This document shows positions 1 through 12,600 of a stretch of 64,000 nucleotides of DNA, piece after piece. The translations under genes were made by a program, and so were the position numbers. The notes beneath the pieces were generated by a model, which saw only the letters and a list, made by a program, of their open reading frames with translations, was not told the DNA's origin and ran no database searches. Source of the stretch: Watersipora subatra (Eukaryota > Bryozoa > Gymnolaemata > Cheilostomatida > Watersiporidae). The DNA lies in assembly GCF_963576615.1 (NCBI RefSeq), contig NC_088708.1:1612001-1676000 (forward strand), read 5' to 3'. The stretch's first letter is position 1. Each line of letters starts with the position of its first letter.

Positions 1-224
1 ACATATGATAAGTTAAGGGGTGTAAATAGTGATCCAATACATATGATAAGTTAAGGGGTATAAATAGTGATCCAATACATATGATAAGTTAAGGGGTATA
101 AATAGTGATCCAATACATATGATAAGTTAAGGGGTGTAAATAGTGATCCAATACATATGGTAAGTTAAGGGGTGTAAATAGTGATTCAATACATATGATA
201 AGTTAAGGGGTTTAAATAAATGAC
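1..224. repeat. 38-bp tandem repeat, about 6 copies
   Basis: Units of acatatgataagttaagggg plus 18 more bases repeat with one or two differences. The array runs off the left edge, so its full size is unknown. It lies in an upstream intron of gene 1. Confidence 0.92.
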
Positions 225-567
225 ACAAAAAGGAAAGCTTACGATCTATTTATACAAATGATGAGTTTGAATCTGAATGCTTTAGCTTTAGCTCCTGCAT
301 ATGTTATAACTAAACAGCAGCTTACAAACACTCAATGCTCTGTCATAACTTTAGAATTACACTGCTACTTTAGAAATTCACTAATATTATTGGTGATAGA
401 ACAAATTATACAGTGTTTCCCCAGACAAGCTGATATACTCCAAAGCATTCTGACTTTATCTCACTCCTACTCACATCTACTCACATACTACTTAGCTGCT
501 GACTCTAAAGATTGCCAGTTATAAGTTAACTATGATATCACATTGAGTGCTTGGAGTGCTGCTGTAG
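225..567. other. Intron sequence, no feature seen
   Basis: A chance 88-codon frame at 258-524 has no family resemblance. Nothing else recognised before the acceptor at 567. Confidence 0.6.
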
Positions 568-654
568 ATGATATGCAGCTTACAGCTGAGGAGGAAAGAA
601 CAAGACACAAGTTCATCAGAACTGTAGATGATTTGCTGTTGACAGCATATTCAG
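568..654 (+). CDS. TUT4/TUT7-like: Gene 1 exon: helix before the catalytic NTase
   Basis: 87-nt exon after the acceptor gctgctgtag and before the donor gtgact. It enters in phase 2 of a codon and leaves in phase 1. It encodes a charged helix starting DDMQLTAEEERTRHK and ending LLLTAYS. The residues are only weakly like those of gene 2 exon 40166-40252, but length (87 nt), phases and position just before the NTase exon are the same, which is the main support. Confidence 0.75.
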
Positions 655-3600
655 GTGACTATGTTTAGTAGAAACTCATACATATATACATACATCTCGA
701 ACTCATACATATATATATACATGTATATATATATAAATATATATGTATATGTATTTATTTATATCTTATGTATATACATATATATCTACATACATAACTC
801 ATATACTGTATATACCATAAAACCTCTAATTGAACGCCATGGCGCTCTATTTTTCAATCCTTCCTTTATAGTGGCGGTCAGTTGGAGGCGGCGTTCAAGT
901 AGAGGCTCGCTGTATTTTTCAAATGGTTCCTCAGAATTTTCGGAAGATTAATTCAGCCTTGTTACGGGCGAAGCAAATGTCGCCCGCCTATATTTTGCTC
1001 TCTTTTTCCAGTGAAGCAATATTAAACATTTTGGATGCAATAAATCTGCTAACTTATCTCCAACTTGTCAGAGATCTCTTAATAAATATCTATTGGGAAA
1101 CCGAGAAATATCTCCGCCAGTTAATATCTATTGCTTAAAATTGATTTGTGATAATATTATAGCCTGTGTCCTTCTTCGCATTTTGTTGGCACTTTGAATT
1201 TTTAATTCATTTTAAATTTGAAGACATATTTTTATTTTATATCCAAGTTTACCAATGTCGCATAAAAGCTCATTTGCATCATTGATATATTTGCTACAGT
1301 TTGCAGCCATAACTAGCTTTTTATGTGCAATAGAAGAGGAAATACAAGTGTCGAAAAATTATAAGACCATATTACTGCAATGACGCTATCAAATAATTTG
1401 CTATAAATTTGCAAATTTATAAGTTATATAATGATAATCTACCAAATACTACAAATATACATTCATGAACAAGTGACATGAACGAACCGTATTTATATTA
1501 CATGCAAAGATAAAAGTTAACATTTTTAAAACAAAAGTATTTCAATCCTTTGCTCGGATAGCTGCGATCTGATTGCTGCTTTCGTTGGAACGAACATCTT
1601 CCAGTTATCCAATACTTTTCACAATATTTCATGACCTCAACATTTTTTCTGCATTGCTGACCTAGTCGATATTAGCGTCCAAACAATTTTTAGGCAAGGC
1701 AACAATTTTAGTCTTTTATGTGTTGCATTTAGCACAAATGCAACGCGTAAGTTTTGCTCGTTAAACGTAATCTTTGGCCCCAACTTTGACCACCGTTTTT
1801 TATATATGTAATTATGTATATTGAAGTATTAAAATCGCGTTAAACAAAGAACTACTATTAGTCTGAGACAGTTATTAATTATTTCTACGGTGTTGCTTTC
1901 AAAGTTTATCTACCATCATAAATTTAATCCGTTTTGTATATACATGTAACTACTTCGAAGTATCAAGACCGCATTAAATACGGAACCACTATTAGCTTTA
2001 TTGATTATTTTTATGCTGTTGCTTTCAAAGTTTTAACGAAAAAAGCAAAAGGCTTTGGAGTTGGACAACTAGAGAATTGATTGATAGAATGTAAATGATT
2101 CATTATTAATATGACTTTGTGGACGCATTTCTACTGATCACTTGATATTATGGGTTCACAAAAATCAAAGATAGTCAAAGTGGCGGAGGTAGTTTCAGTA
2201 GAGGGTGGCGCTCTATATTTCTACCCTTCTCTCATAATGGTGGTCAAATAGAGGTGGCGTTCAGTTAGAGGTTTTACAGTATATACACTATATATACATA
2301 CATATACAATTATACATGCATATTATACATATATATATATATATACCGTAAAACCTCTAATTGAACTCCACCTCTATTTGAATGCCACCTCCAATTGACC
2401 GTCACTCAGAGAGAAGGATTGAAAAATAAACCGCCACTCTCCAATTGAAAGCCACTTCCATTTGACCACCACTTGGACATTATTTGATCTTCAAGATCTT
2501 ATAATATCAACTGATCAGTAGAAAAGTGTCCACAAAATCGTATTAATAATGAATCCATTATATCAACATCAGTTAATTCTTTCGCTGTCCAATTCCAAAG
2601 TTTTTCATTTTTTTCGTTAAAATTTTGAAAGCAACACCGTACCGATAATCAATAACGGTCTCAGGCTAGTAGTAGCTCTCTGTTTAACGCGGCGGTCTTT
2701 CTACTTCGAAGTAGCCTACGTTGATAAAAAAAGGCTTAAATTTACGATGGTAGATGAACTTTCACAGCAACGCTATAAAAATAATTACTGTCTCAGGCTA
2801 ATAGTAGTTCCTGGTTTGATACCTCGAAGTAGCGTTATAAAAAGTACAAAAAACGGTTTCAATTTACGTTGGTAAATGGAACTTTGAAAGCAATACCATA
2901 GAAATAACTACTAACTGTCTCAGGCTAATAGTAGTTTGTTGTTTAACACGGTCTTAATACTTCGAAGGACATGCATATAAAAACCGGTTTCCAAGTTTTA
3001 GACCAAAGGTTACGCTTATTGTGAGTAAAACTTCGACGCATTGCATTAGTGCTAAATGCAGCGGGTGAAAGTTTGCTCTCTCAAAAAATTGTTTGGGCGC
3101 TAATAACAACTAGTTCAGCAGTGCAGAAAAAGAGTTGAGGCCAGAAGATATTGTGGAAGGTATAGGACAACTAGAAAATGTTAGTTCCATCGAAATCAAC
3201 TATCAGAATGCAGCTATCCAAGCAAACAATGGAAATAGTTCTGTTTTAAAAATGTTAATTTTTGTTTCTGCATGTAATATATGTATGGTTTGTTTATGTC
3301 ACTTGTTCATAAATATATATTTGTATCATTTGATAGATTTTTGTTGTATACCTTATAAATATGCAAATTTATAGCATTTTATTTAATAGCATCCTTCCGG
3401 CTATTTTAACACAGCTTACAATGGATCGATGCTCATAACTCCACTTCTTTTGCACATAAAAAGCTAGTTTTGGCTGCAAACTGTAGCAAACATATCAGTG
3501 AGTGCAATGAGCTTTTATTCAACATTGTTAAAAAATAGAGAAAATAAAAATGTTTTCAAATTTAGAATGAAATAAATTCTGAAAATGCCAACAAACTGCA

Positions 3601-6600
3601 AAAAAGGACACACGCTATAATATCATCGCAGGTAAATTGCAAGCAATAGGTGTCAACTGGTAGAGATATTTTTCGGTTTTTGATGCACATTTATTAAGAG
3701 GTCTTTGACAAGTTAAAGGTAAGTTAGCAGATTTATTGCATCCAAAAGGTTTAACATCGGTCCACCAGAAAAAGAGGGCAAAATATAGGCAACCTTCGCT
3801 TCACCTGTATTAGGGCTAAATTTACCTTCCGAAAATTCTGATGAGCTAGTTGAAAAATATACACTGCCAGCCTCTATTTGAACACCACCTCCAATTGACT
3901 GCCACTATAAAAGAAAGGTTGAAAAATAGAGCGCCATGGCGTTCGATTAGAGGTTTTACGGTATATATATATATATACATATACATGTATATATGTACTA
4001 TATATTTGTACTTTTTACTATATATATATATACATAGTAAAAAGTTCAAAAACCAAGTGTGAGTGGTTAGCACTAGTCTGACTTTTACCTAGAGATGATG
4101 TGTTTACACATTTTCTTTGCAACTTCACATTTTTTATTGTGTTGCAATCACCAAACAGCCCTATAGGACAGTATATACAGAAGTTTTTAAAATAACCCAA
4201 AAAACTTTTTTCCGACATGGATCATGGACGGACATCAACCAAAAGTTGTTCATTTTAATAGACTTGAATCTGTTGGACAATCTTGTTGAAACTTTGAGCA
4301 TTCTTAGCAGATGATTGGTTGATTGAATGAAAATTCCCTATTTGGCTGCATGCTTTATGCAGGTGCAAGAACAGAAGTATTTGGCTCATCTAAGAATGGT
4401 TTCGGAAGCTATAATAGCGACATAGATGTAACGCTGGTTTGCGAGGAACAAGAACCATTGGATGTAAGTTGCGGGATAGGATTAAAGACAAACACCTACA
4501 TGGATGTTAAATATATATGTAGAACATCTGTGAGACAGCATTCACTAGAAGCTGTACATATGCTCTACATATGAGGTTATCTTTGAGGTAACCTATGAGG
4601 TACATTTGATCATGTTCTCCTTTCAATAGATGTTTATGTTAAATAATTTATATGCATGTAAATCCTCTGTAGGACAAGCATACATGTAAGCCATTGGGTT
4701 AAGCTCTTGCAGGTATCATATTTATATCATGTACATGTGTATTGCATGGGAATAATTACAGCGTGATGAAATAGAGGATGTGGTAGAGAAAGTGCAGGGC
4801 ATTATGGAAGAAGCCCAAGAAATAAAGGATGTCAATGCAGTATTCGATAGTAAGGTAACATCTCCATTTTATCTTTTTTCTTTCTTATTTTTAGTTGCTC
4901 ACTTTTTAAATAAATCATTTTTGATAATGTAACCATATTATTCTGTACATAAAATTATTTTTATCACTTGTACCTTTGGTTTCATTATCTTTGGTTTCGT
5001 TATTTTTGGTTTCGTTATTTTTGGTTTCGTTTTCTTTGGTTTCGTTTTCTTTGGTTTCATTATCTTTGGTTTCGTTATTTTTGGTTTCATTATCTTTGGT
5101 TTCGTTATCTTTGGTTTCATTATTTTTGGTTTCATTATCATTGGTTTCGTTATCTTTGGTTTCGTTTTCTTTAGTTTCGTTATCTTTGGTTTAGTTATCT
5201 TTGGTTTCATTATTTTTGGTTTCAGTATCTTTGGTTTCATTATTTTTGGTTTCAGTATCTTTGGTTTCATTATCTTTGGTTTCATTAACTTTGGTTTCAT
5301 TATTTTTGGTTTCAGTATCTTTGGTTTCATTATTTTTGGTTTCAGTATCTTTAGTTTCGTTATCTTTGGTTTCATTAACTTTGGTTTCATTATTTTTAGT
5401 TTCAGTATCTTTGGTTTCATTATTTTTGGTTTCAGTATCTTTGGTTTCGTTATCTTTGGTTTCATTAACTTTGGTTTCATTATTTTTGGTTTCAGTATCT
5501 TTGGTTTCATTATTTTTGGTTTCAGTATCTTTGGTTTCGTTATCTTTGGTTTCAGTATCTTTGGTTTCATTATTTTTGGTTTCAGTATCTTTGGTTTCAT
5601 TATTTTTGGTTTCAGTATCTTTAGTTTCGTTATCTTTGGTTTCATTAACTTTGGTTTCATTATTTTTGGTTTCAGTATCTTTGGTTTCATTATTTTTGGT
5701 TTCAGTATCTTTGGTTTCGTTATCTTTGGTTTCAGTATCTTTGGTTTCATTATTTTTGGTTTCAGTATCTTTGGTTTCATTATTTTTGGTTTCAGTATCT
5801 TTAGTTTCGTTATCTTTGGTTTCATTAACTTTGGTTTCATTATTTTTGGTTTCAGTATCTTTGGTTTCATTATTTTTGGTTTCAGTATCTTTGGTTTCGT
5901 TATCTTTGGTTTCAGTATCTTTGGTTTCATTATTTTTGGTTTCAGTATCTTTGGTTTCGTTATCTTTGGTTTCATTAACTTTGGTTTCATTATCTTTGGT
6001 TGCATTATCTTTGGTTTCGTTATTTTTGGTTTCGTTTTCTTTGGTTTCGTTTTCTTTGGTTTCGTTATCTTTGGTTTCGTTATCTTTGGTTTCATTATTT
6101 TTGGTTTCAGTATCTTTGGTTTCATTATTTTTGGTTTCAGTATCTTTGGTTTCGTTATCTTTGGTTTCAGTATCTTTGGTTTCATTATTTTTGGTTTCAG
6201 TATCTTTAGTTTCGTTATCTTTGGTTTCATTAACTTTGGTTTCATTATCTTTGGTTTCATTATCTTTGGTTTCATTATTTTTGGTTTCAGTATCTTTGGT
6301 TTCGTTATCTTTGGTTTCAGTATCTTTGGTTTCATTATTTTTGGTTTCAGTATCTTTGGTTTCGTTATCTTTGGTTTCATTAACTTTGGTTTCATTATCT
6401 TTGGTTGCATTATCTTTGGTTTCGTTATTTTTGGTTTCGTTTTCTTTGGTTTCGTTTTCTTTGGTTTCGTTATCTTTGGTTTCGTTATCTTTGGTTTCAT
6501 TATTTTTGGTTTCAGTATCTTTGGTTTCATTATTTTTGGTTTCAGTATCTTTGGTTTCGTTATCTTTGGTTTCATTATCTTTGGTTTCATTATCTTTGGT

Positions 6601-9600
6601 TGCATTATCTTTGGTTGCATTATCTTTGGTTTCGTTATTTTTGGTTTCATTATCTTTGGTTTCATTATCTTTGGTTTCATTATCTTTGGTTTCATTATCT
6701 TTGGTTTCATTATCTTTGGTTGCCATTATCTTTGGTTTCGTTATTTTTGGTTTCATTATCTTTGGTTTCATTATCTTAGGTTGCATTATCTTTGGTTTCG
6801 TTATTTTTGGTTTCATTATCTTTGGTTTCGTTATCTTTGGTTTCAGTATCTTTGGTTTCATTATTTTTGGTTTCAGTATCTTTGGTTTCGTTATCTTTGG
6901 TTTCATTAACTTTGGTTTCATTATCTTTGGTTGCATTATCTTTGGTTTCGTTATTTTTGGTTTCGTTTTCTTTGGTTTTGTTTTCTTTGGTTTCGTTATC
7001 TTTGGTTTCGTTATCTTTGGTTTCATTATTTTTGGTTTCAGTATCTTTGGTTTCATTATTTTTGGTTTCAGTATCTTTGGTTTCGTTATCTTTGGTTTCA
7101 TTATCTTTGGTTTCATTATCTTTGGTTGCATTATCTTTGGTTGCATTATCTTTGGTTTCGTTATTTTTGGTTTCATTATCTTTGGTTGCATTATCTTTGG
7201 TTTCGTTATTTTTGGTTTCATTATCTTTGGTTTCGTTATCTTTGGTTTCGTTATCTTTGGTTTCATTATTTTTGGTTTCAGTATCTTTGGTTTCATTATC
7301 TTTGGTTTCGTTATTTTTGGTTTCATTATCTTTGGTTGCATTATCTTTGGTTTCGTTATTTTTGGTTTCATTATCTTTGGTTTCGTTATCTTTGGTTTCG
7401 TTATCTTTGGTTTCATTATCTTTGGTTTCATTAACTTTGGTTTCATTATCTTTGGTTGCATTATCTTTGGTTTCGTTATTTTTGGTTTCGTTTTCTTTGG
7501 TTTCGTTTTCTTTGGTTTCGTTATCTTTGGTTTCGTTATCTTTGGTTTCGTTATCTTTGGTTTCGTTATCTTTGGTTTCATTATTTTTGGTTTCAGTATC
7601 TTTGGTTTCATTATTTTTGGTTTCAGTATCTTTGGTTTCGTTATCTTTGGTTTCATTATCTTTGGTTTCATTATCTTTGGTTGCATTATCTTTGGTTTCC
7701 TTATTTTTGGTTTCATTATCTTTGGTTTCGTTATCTTTGGTTTCGTTATCTTTGGTTTCATTATTTTTGGTTTCAGTATCTTTGGTTTCGTTATCTTTGG
7801 TTTCATTTTCTTTGGTTTCATTATCTTTGGTGTCATTATCTTTGGTTTCATTATCTTTGGTGTCATTATCTTTGGTTTCATTATCTTTGGTTTCAGTATC
7901 TTTGGTTTCGTTATCTTTGGTTTCGTTATTTTTGGTTTCGTTTTCTTTGGTTTCGTTTTCTTTGGTTTCGTTATCTTTGGTTGCATTAACTTTGGTTTCA
8001 TTATCTTTGGTTTCATTATCTTTGGTTTAGTTATCTTTGGTTGCATTATCTTTGGTTTCATTATCTTTGGTTTAGTTATCTTTGGTTGCATTATCTTTGG
8101 TTTCGTTATTTTTGGTTTCGTTTTCTTTGGTTTCGTTATCTTTGGTTTCATTAACTTTGGTTTCATTATCTTTGGTTTCATTATCTTTGGTTGCATTATC
8201 TTTGGTTGCATTATCTTTGGTTTCGTTATTTTTGGTTTCATTATCTTTGGTTGCATTATCTTTGGTTTCGTTATTTTTGGTTTCATTATCTTTGGTTTCG
8301 TTATCTTTGGTTTCGTTATCTTTGGTTTCATTATTTTTGGTTTCAGTATCTTTGGTTTCGTTATCTTTGGTTTCGTTATTTTTGGTTTCATTATCTTTGG
8401 TTGCATTATCTTTGGTTTCGTTATTTTTGGTTTCATTATCTTTGGTTTCGTTTTCTTTGGTTTCGTTATCTTTGGTTTCATTATCTTTGGTTTCATTAAC
8501 TTTGGTTTCATTATCTTTGGTTGCATTATCTTTGGTTTCGTTATTTTTGGTTTCGTTTTCTTTGGTTTCGTTTTCTTTGGTTTCGTTATCTTTGGTTTCG
8601 TTATCTTTGGTTTCGTTATCTTTGGTTTCGTTATCTTTGGTTTCATTATTTTTGGTTTCAGTATCTTTGGTTTCATTATTTTTGGTTTCAGTATCTTTGG
8701 TTTCGTTATCTTTGGTTTCATTATCTTTGGTTTCATTATCTTTGGTTGCATTATCTTTGGTTTCGTTATTTTTGGTTTCATTATCTTTGGTTTCGTTATC
8801 TTTGGTTTCGTTATCTTTGGTTTCATTATTTTTGGTTTCAGTATCTTTGGTTTCGTTATCTTTGGTTTCATTTTCTTTGGTTTCATTATCTTTGGTGTCA
8901 TTATCTTTGGTTTCATTATCTTTGGTGTCATTATCTTTGGTTTCATTATCTTTGGTTTCAGTATCTTTGGTTTCATTATCTTTGGTTTCGTTATTTTTGG
9001 TTTCGTTTTCTTTGGTTTCGTTTTCTTTGGTTTCGTTATCTTTGGTTGCATTAACTTTGGTTTCATTATCTTTGGTTTCATTATCTTTGGTTTAGTTATC
9101 TTTGGTTGCATTATCTTTGGTTTCATTATCTTTGGTTTAGTTATCTTTGGTTGCATTATCTTTGGTTTCGTTATTTTTGGTTTCGTTTTCTTTGGTTTCG
9201 TTATCTTTGGTTTCATTAACTTTGGTTTCATTATCTTTGGTTTCATTATCTTTGGTTTAGTTATCTTTGGTTGCATTATCTTTGGTTTCATTATCTTTGG
9301 TTTAGTTATCTTTGGTTGCATTATCTTTGGTTTCGTTATCTTTGGTTTCATTATTTTTGGTTTCAGTATCTTTGGTTTCGTTATCTTTGGTTGCATTATC
9401 TTTGGTTTCATTATCTTTGGTTTCATTATCTTTGGTTTCATTATCTTTGGTTTCATTATCTTTGGTTTCATTATCATTGGTTTCATTATCTTTGGTTTCA
9501 TTATCTTGGTTTCGTTATCTTGGTTTCATTATCTCTGGCTTCATTATCTTTGGTTTCATTATCTTTGGTTTCATTATCTTTGGTTTCATTATTTTTGGTT

Positions 9601-12600
9601 TCAGTATCTTTGGTTTCGTTATCTTTGGTTTCAGTATCTTTGGTTTCATTATGTTTGGTGTCATTATCTTTGGTTTCATTATCTTTGGTTTCATTATCTT
9701 TGGTTTCATTATCTTTGGTTTCAGTATCTTTGGTTTCGTTATCTTTGGTTTCGTTATCTTTGGTTGCGTTATCTTTGGTTTCATTATCTTTGGTTTCATT
9801 ATCTTTGGTTTCATTATCTTTGGTTTCAGTATCTTTGGTTTCATTATCTTTGGTTTCATTATCATTGGTTTCATTATCTTTGGTGTCATTATCTTTGGTT
9901 TCATTATCTTTGGTGTCATTATCTTTGGTTTCATTATCTTTGGTGTCATTATCTTTGGTTTCATTATCTTTGGTTTCAGTATCTTTGGTTTCATTATCTT
10001 TGGTTTCATTATCTTAGATCTCCTCCTTAAATCTCATTCTTAGATCATGATGATTAGGAAACCAACCACTAATGCACTCATTTGAAATGCATTCACCTTG
10101 CATCCCTAGACACTATATAATACAAGGTGTGAAACTTATGAATGCATACTATCTTCTATGCACCAGCCCTTTGGCCTGTTCAAAAAGACCTACATGTATG
10201 ACAACTTCATTCAGGTGCCGGTTGTGAGTTTCTGTAATGCGAACTTGGAACTTCGCTGCGATGTTTCTGTTAATAACCTTCTGGCCATCCAGAACACAAA
10301 AATGCTTCTGCACTACTCACAAATAGATGAACGTGTGCGGACTCTTGGATTCTGTCTGAAGATCTTTGCAAAGGTAATTCTTTCCTAAGCCACAAATTAT
10401 TTCTTGCACTTTGGGTCAGCGACTGCTACCTTACATAGACCTCAATGATTATTATCATACATAGATATCAAGATACATAGATATCAATGTTTGCCATCAT
10501 ACATAGTAAAGGTTATACATAAAGTTATACATGGGAATAAACTCTTTCAGTTACATGTGAATCTTGCCTCTTTCATTTTATTGAATCTCAAGGTATGGAG
10601 ATCTGCAAGCCAACAAGTTTTTGGTTTTGTGTGGTTCATGCTGAACTCTCCATCTATGTTAACACAATTATGATGAAGACAAGATGGTAACTTCTCTGCA
10701 GCATTTAGTGCCTAAAAAGAATGACCTCAAGCAAAATTATTTATTATAGGAATGTGGAATGGCAGATGCATACCAGCGCACCCTATCATCTTATACATAC
10801 ATACTGATGCTGATATTCTACCTGCAGCGTTGTGATCCACCTGTACTCCCTGTTTTACAAGAGGTGACTATCAATAAAGCCTTATTCCCATATACGCCAC
10901 AAACACCTGTGGCATGATACAGGGCTATCTGCACTGAAATGAAAACCTACGCGCCGAGTATCACTGATAGTTGCTGGCAGTCAACACAAGTTGTTTATCT
11001 TTCGCAAGGTGCTGCAGGCAAAACCTTCCCAAAATGCACTGTACGGCTCTAATGCGCACTGTCAGCAATTTCGAAATGACATGGCGAGTGGCCATTTTTA
11101 TGCGATCATCAGCCATGCAGCTTTATGTGAACATAAACCGCCAAGTCTAGCGCCGCAAGTCTTTTGTTGTGGAGATTACTGCTGGTGTCTCGCAGCCAAT
11201 ATGAAAACCAGGCTTTACATTGTAGACAAGTTAAAATGTGGATCATTCACAGTAAAGACCTTAAAGGTTGACTTGCAACAAAATTCACATTACAGTTATT
11301 TGGTATCATAAAATTCACTATGTCTTACTCTGTTGTGTTGTAGGTGTCAAATATGTGGAAATGTGATTACAAGCTCTTAAAAGCTAAAAAACGAACAGTT
11401 AATCGCAGCCACACGAGACAGCCGTAGTTTGGATTCGCTTTCAAAAACAGCTCAAATGGGACGTAGTTGTTACAGGATGGTTTCTGTTTACACATTCATG
11501 CAACCTCATTCGTCGAAATATTTTCACAAATATACTTCACGCATTCAATAAAACCATGTCTATTGTTCTTACACGTCTGTTTTATCGTCATTGTAATGCT
11601 GTCACTTTTAGCACTGATATCTTATAACTTACCGTAAAAACTCGTTAAACTTTTTAACCTTAGCTCGAAGGAGTACATATCATTGTCTGATAATCATGAC
11701 GAGCCTGTTGGTTACCTGCGATAATCGAAAAGTGCTGCAAAAATTATTTGCGAAGTATTGGGTCACGTGATCAAATTACGACTTGACGATTGAATAATGC
11801 CAAAACAAAACTGTAAAGTAGCGAGCATCTATATTTAATACGGGGATTTCGGTAAAACCCGAAGTGTTTGTCATAAACTAGTGCTACGATATGTTTTATA
11901 GTGAGCTTTTTATTGGCCTTTCAATACACGTGAGAACATCACGTGACAAGACAATAACCAAACTGTAATGACAACGTCAGATAAATAAAGAGATTCCAAT
12001 CTACGGCGGCTTTTCGTTTGTGAGCTTTTAAGGGCTTGTAATCACATTTCCACGTATTTAGCACCTACAACACAACAGAGTAAGACATAGTGAATATTTT
12101 GATACCAAATAACTGTAGTGTGAATTTTATTGCAAGTCAACCTTTAAATGTTCTGGACTACTCATATTGTGAACTACTCCTATTTGACTACTATTGTCGA
12201 CTACTCATGTTGTGGACCACTCTTGCTGTGGGCTACTCATATTGTGGACTACTGCTGTTGTGGACCACTTTTGTTGTGGGCTACTCATGTTGTGGACTAC
12301 TCCTGTTGTGGACCACTCTTGCTGTGGGCTACTCATGTTGTGGACTACTCATGTTGTGGACTACTTATGTTGTGGACTACTTATGTTGTGGACGCTTATG
12401 TTGTGGACTACTTATGTTGTGGACTACTCATTTTGTGGGCTACTCATGATGTGGACCATATATGTTGTGAGCTACTCATGTTGTGAACTACTTATGTTGT
12501 GGACTACTCATGCTGTGGACTACTCTTGCTGTGGTCTTCTCATGTTGTGGACTACTCATGTTGTGGACAACTCATGCTGTGGACTACTTATGTTGTGGAC

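Noticed and set aside
3135-3374. 79-codon frame in copy B
   Set aside because: Lies inside a non-autonomous DNA element; copy A carries the same sequence without a matching frame.
4938-10043. Open frames of 590, 1436 and 1609 codons on both strands
   Set aside because: They come from a 15-bp repeat whose length is a multiple of three and which has no stop in five of six frames. The array lies in an intron of gene 1.
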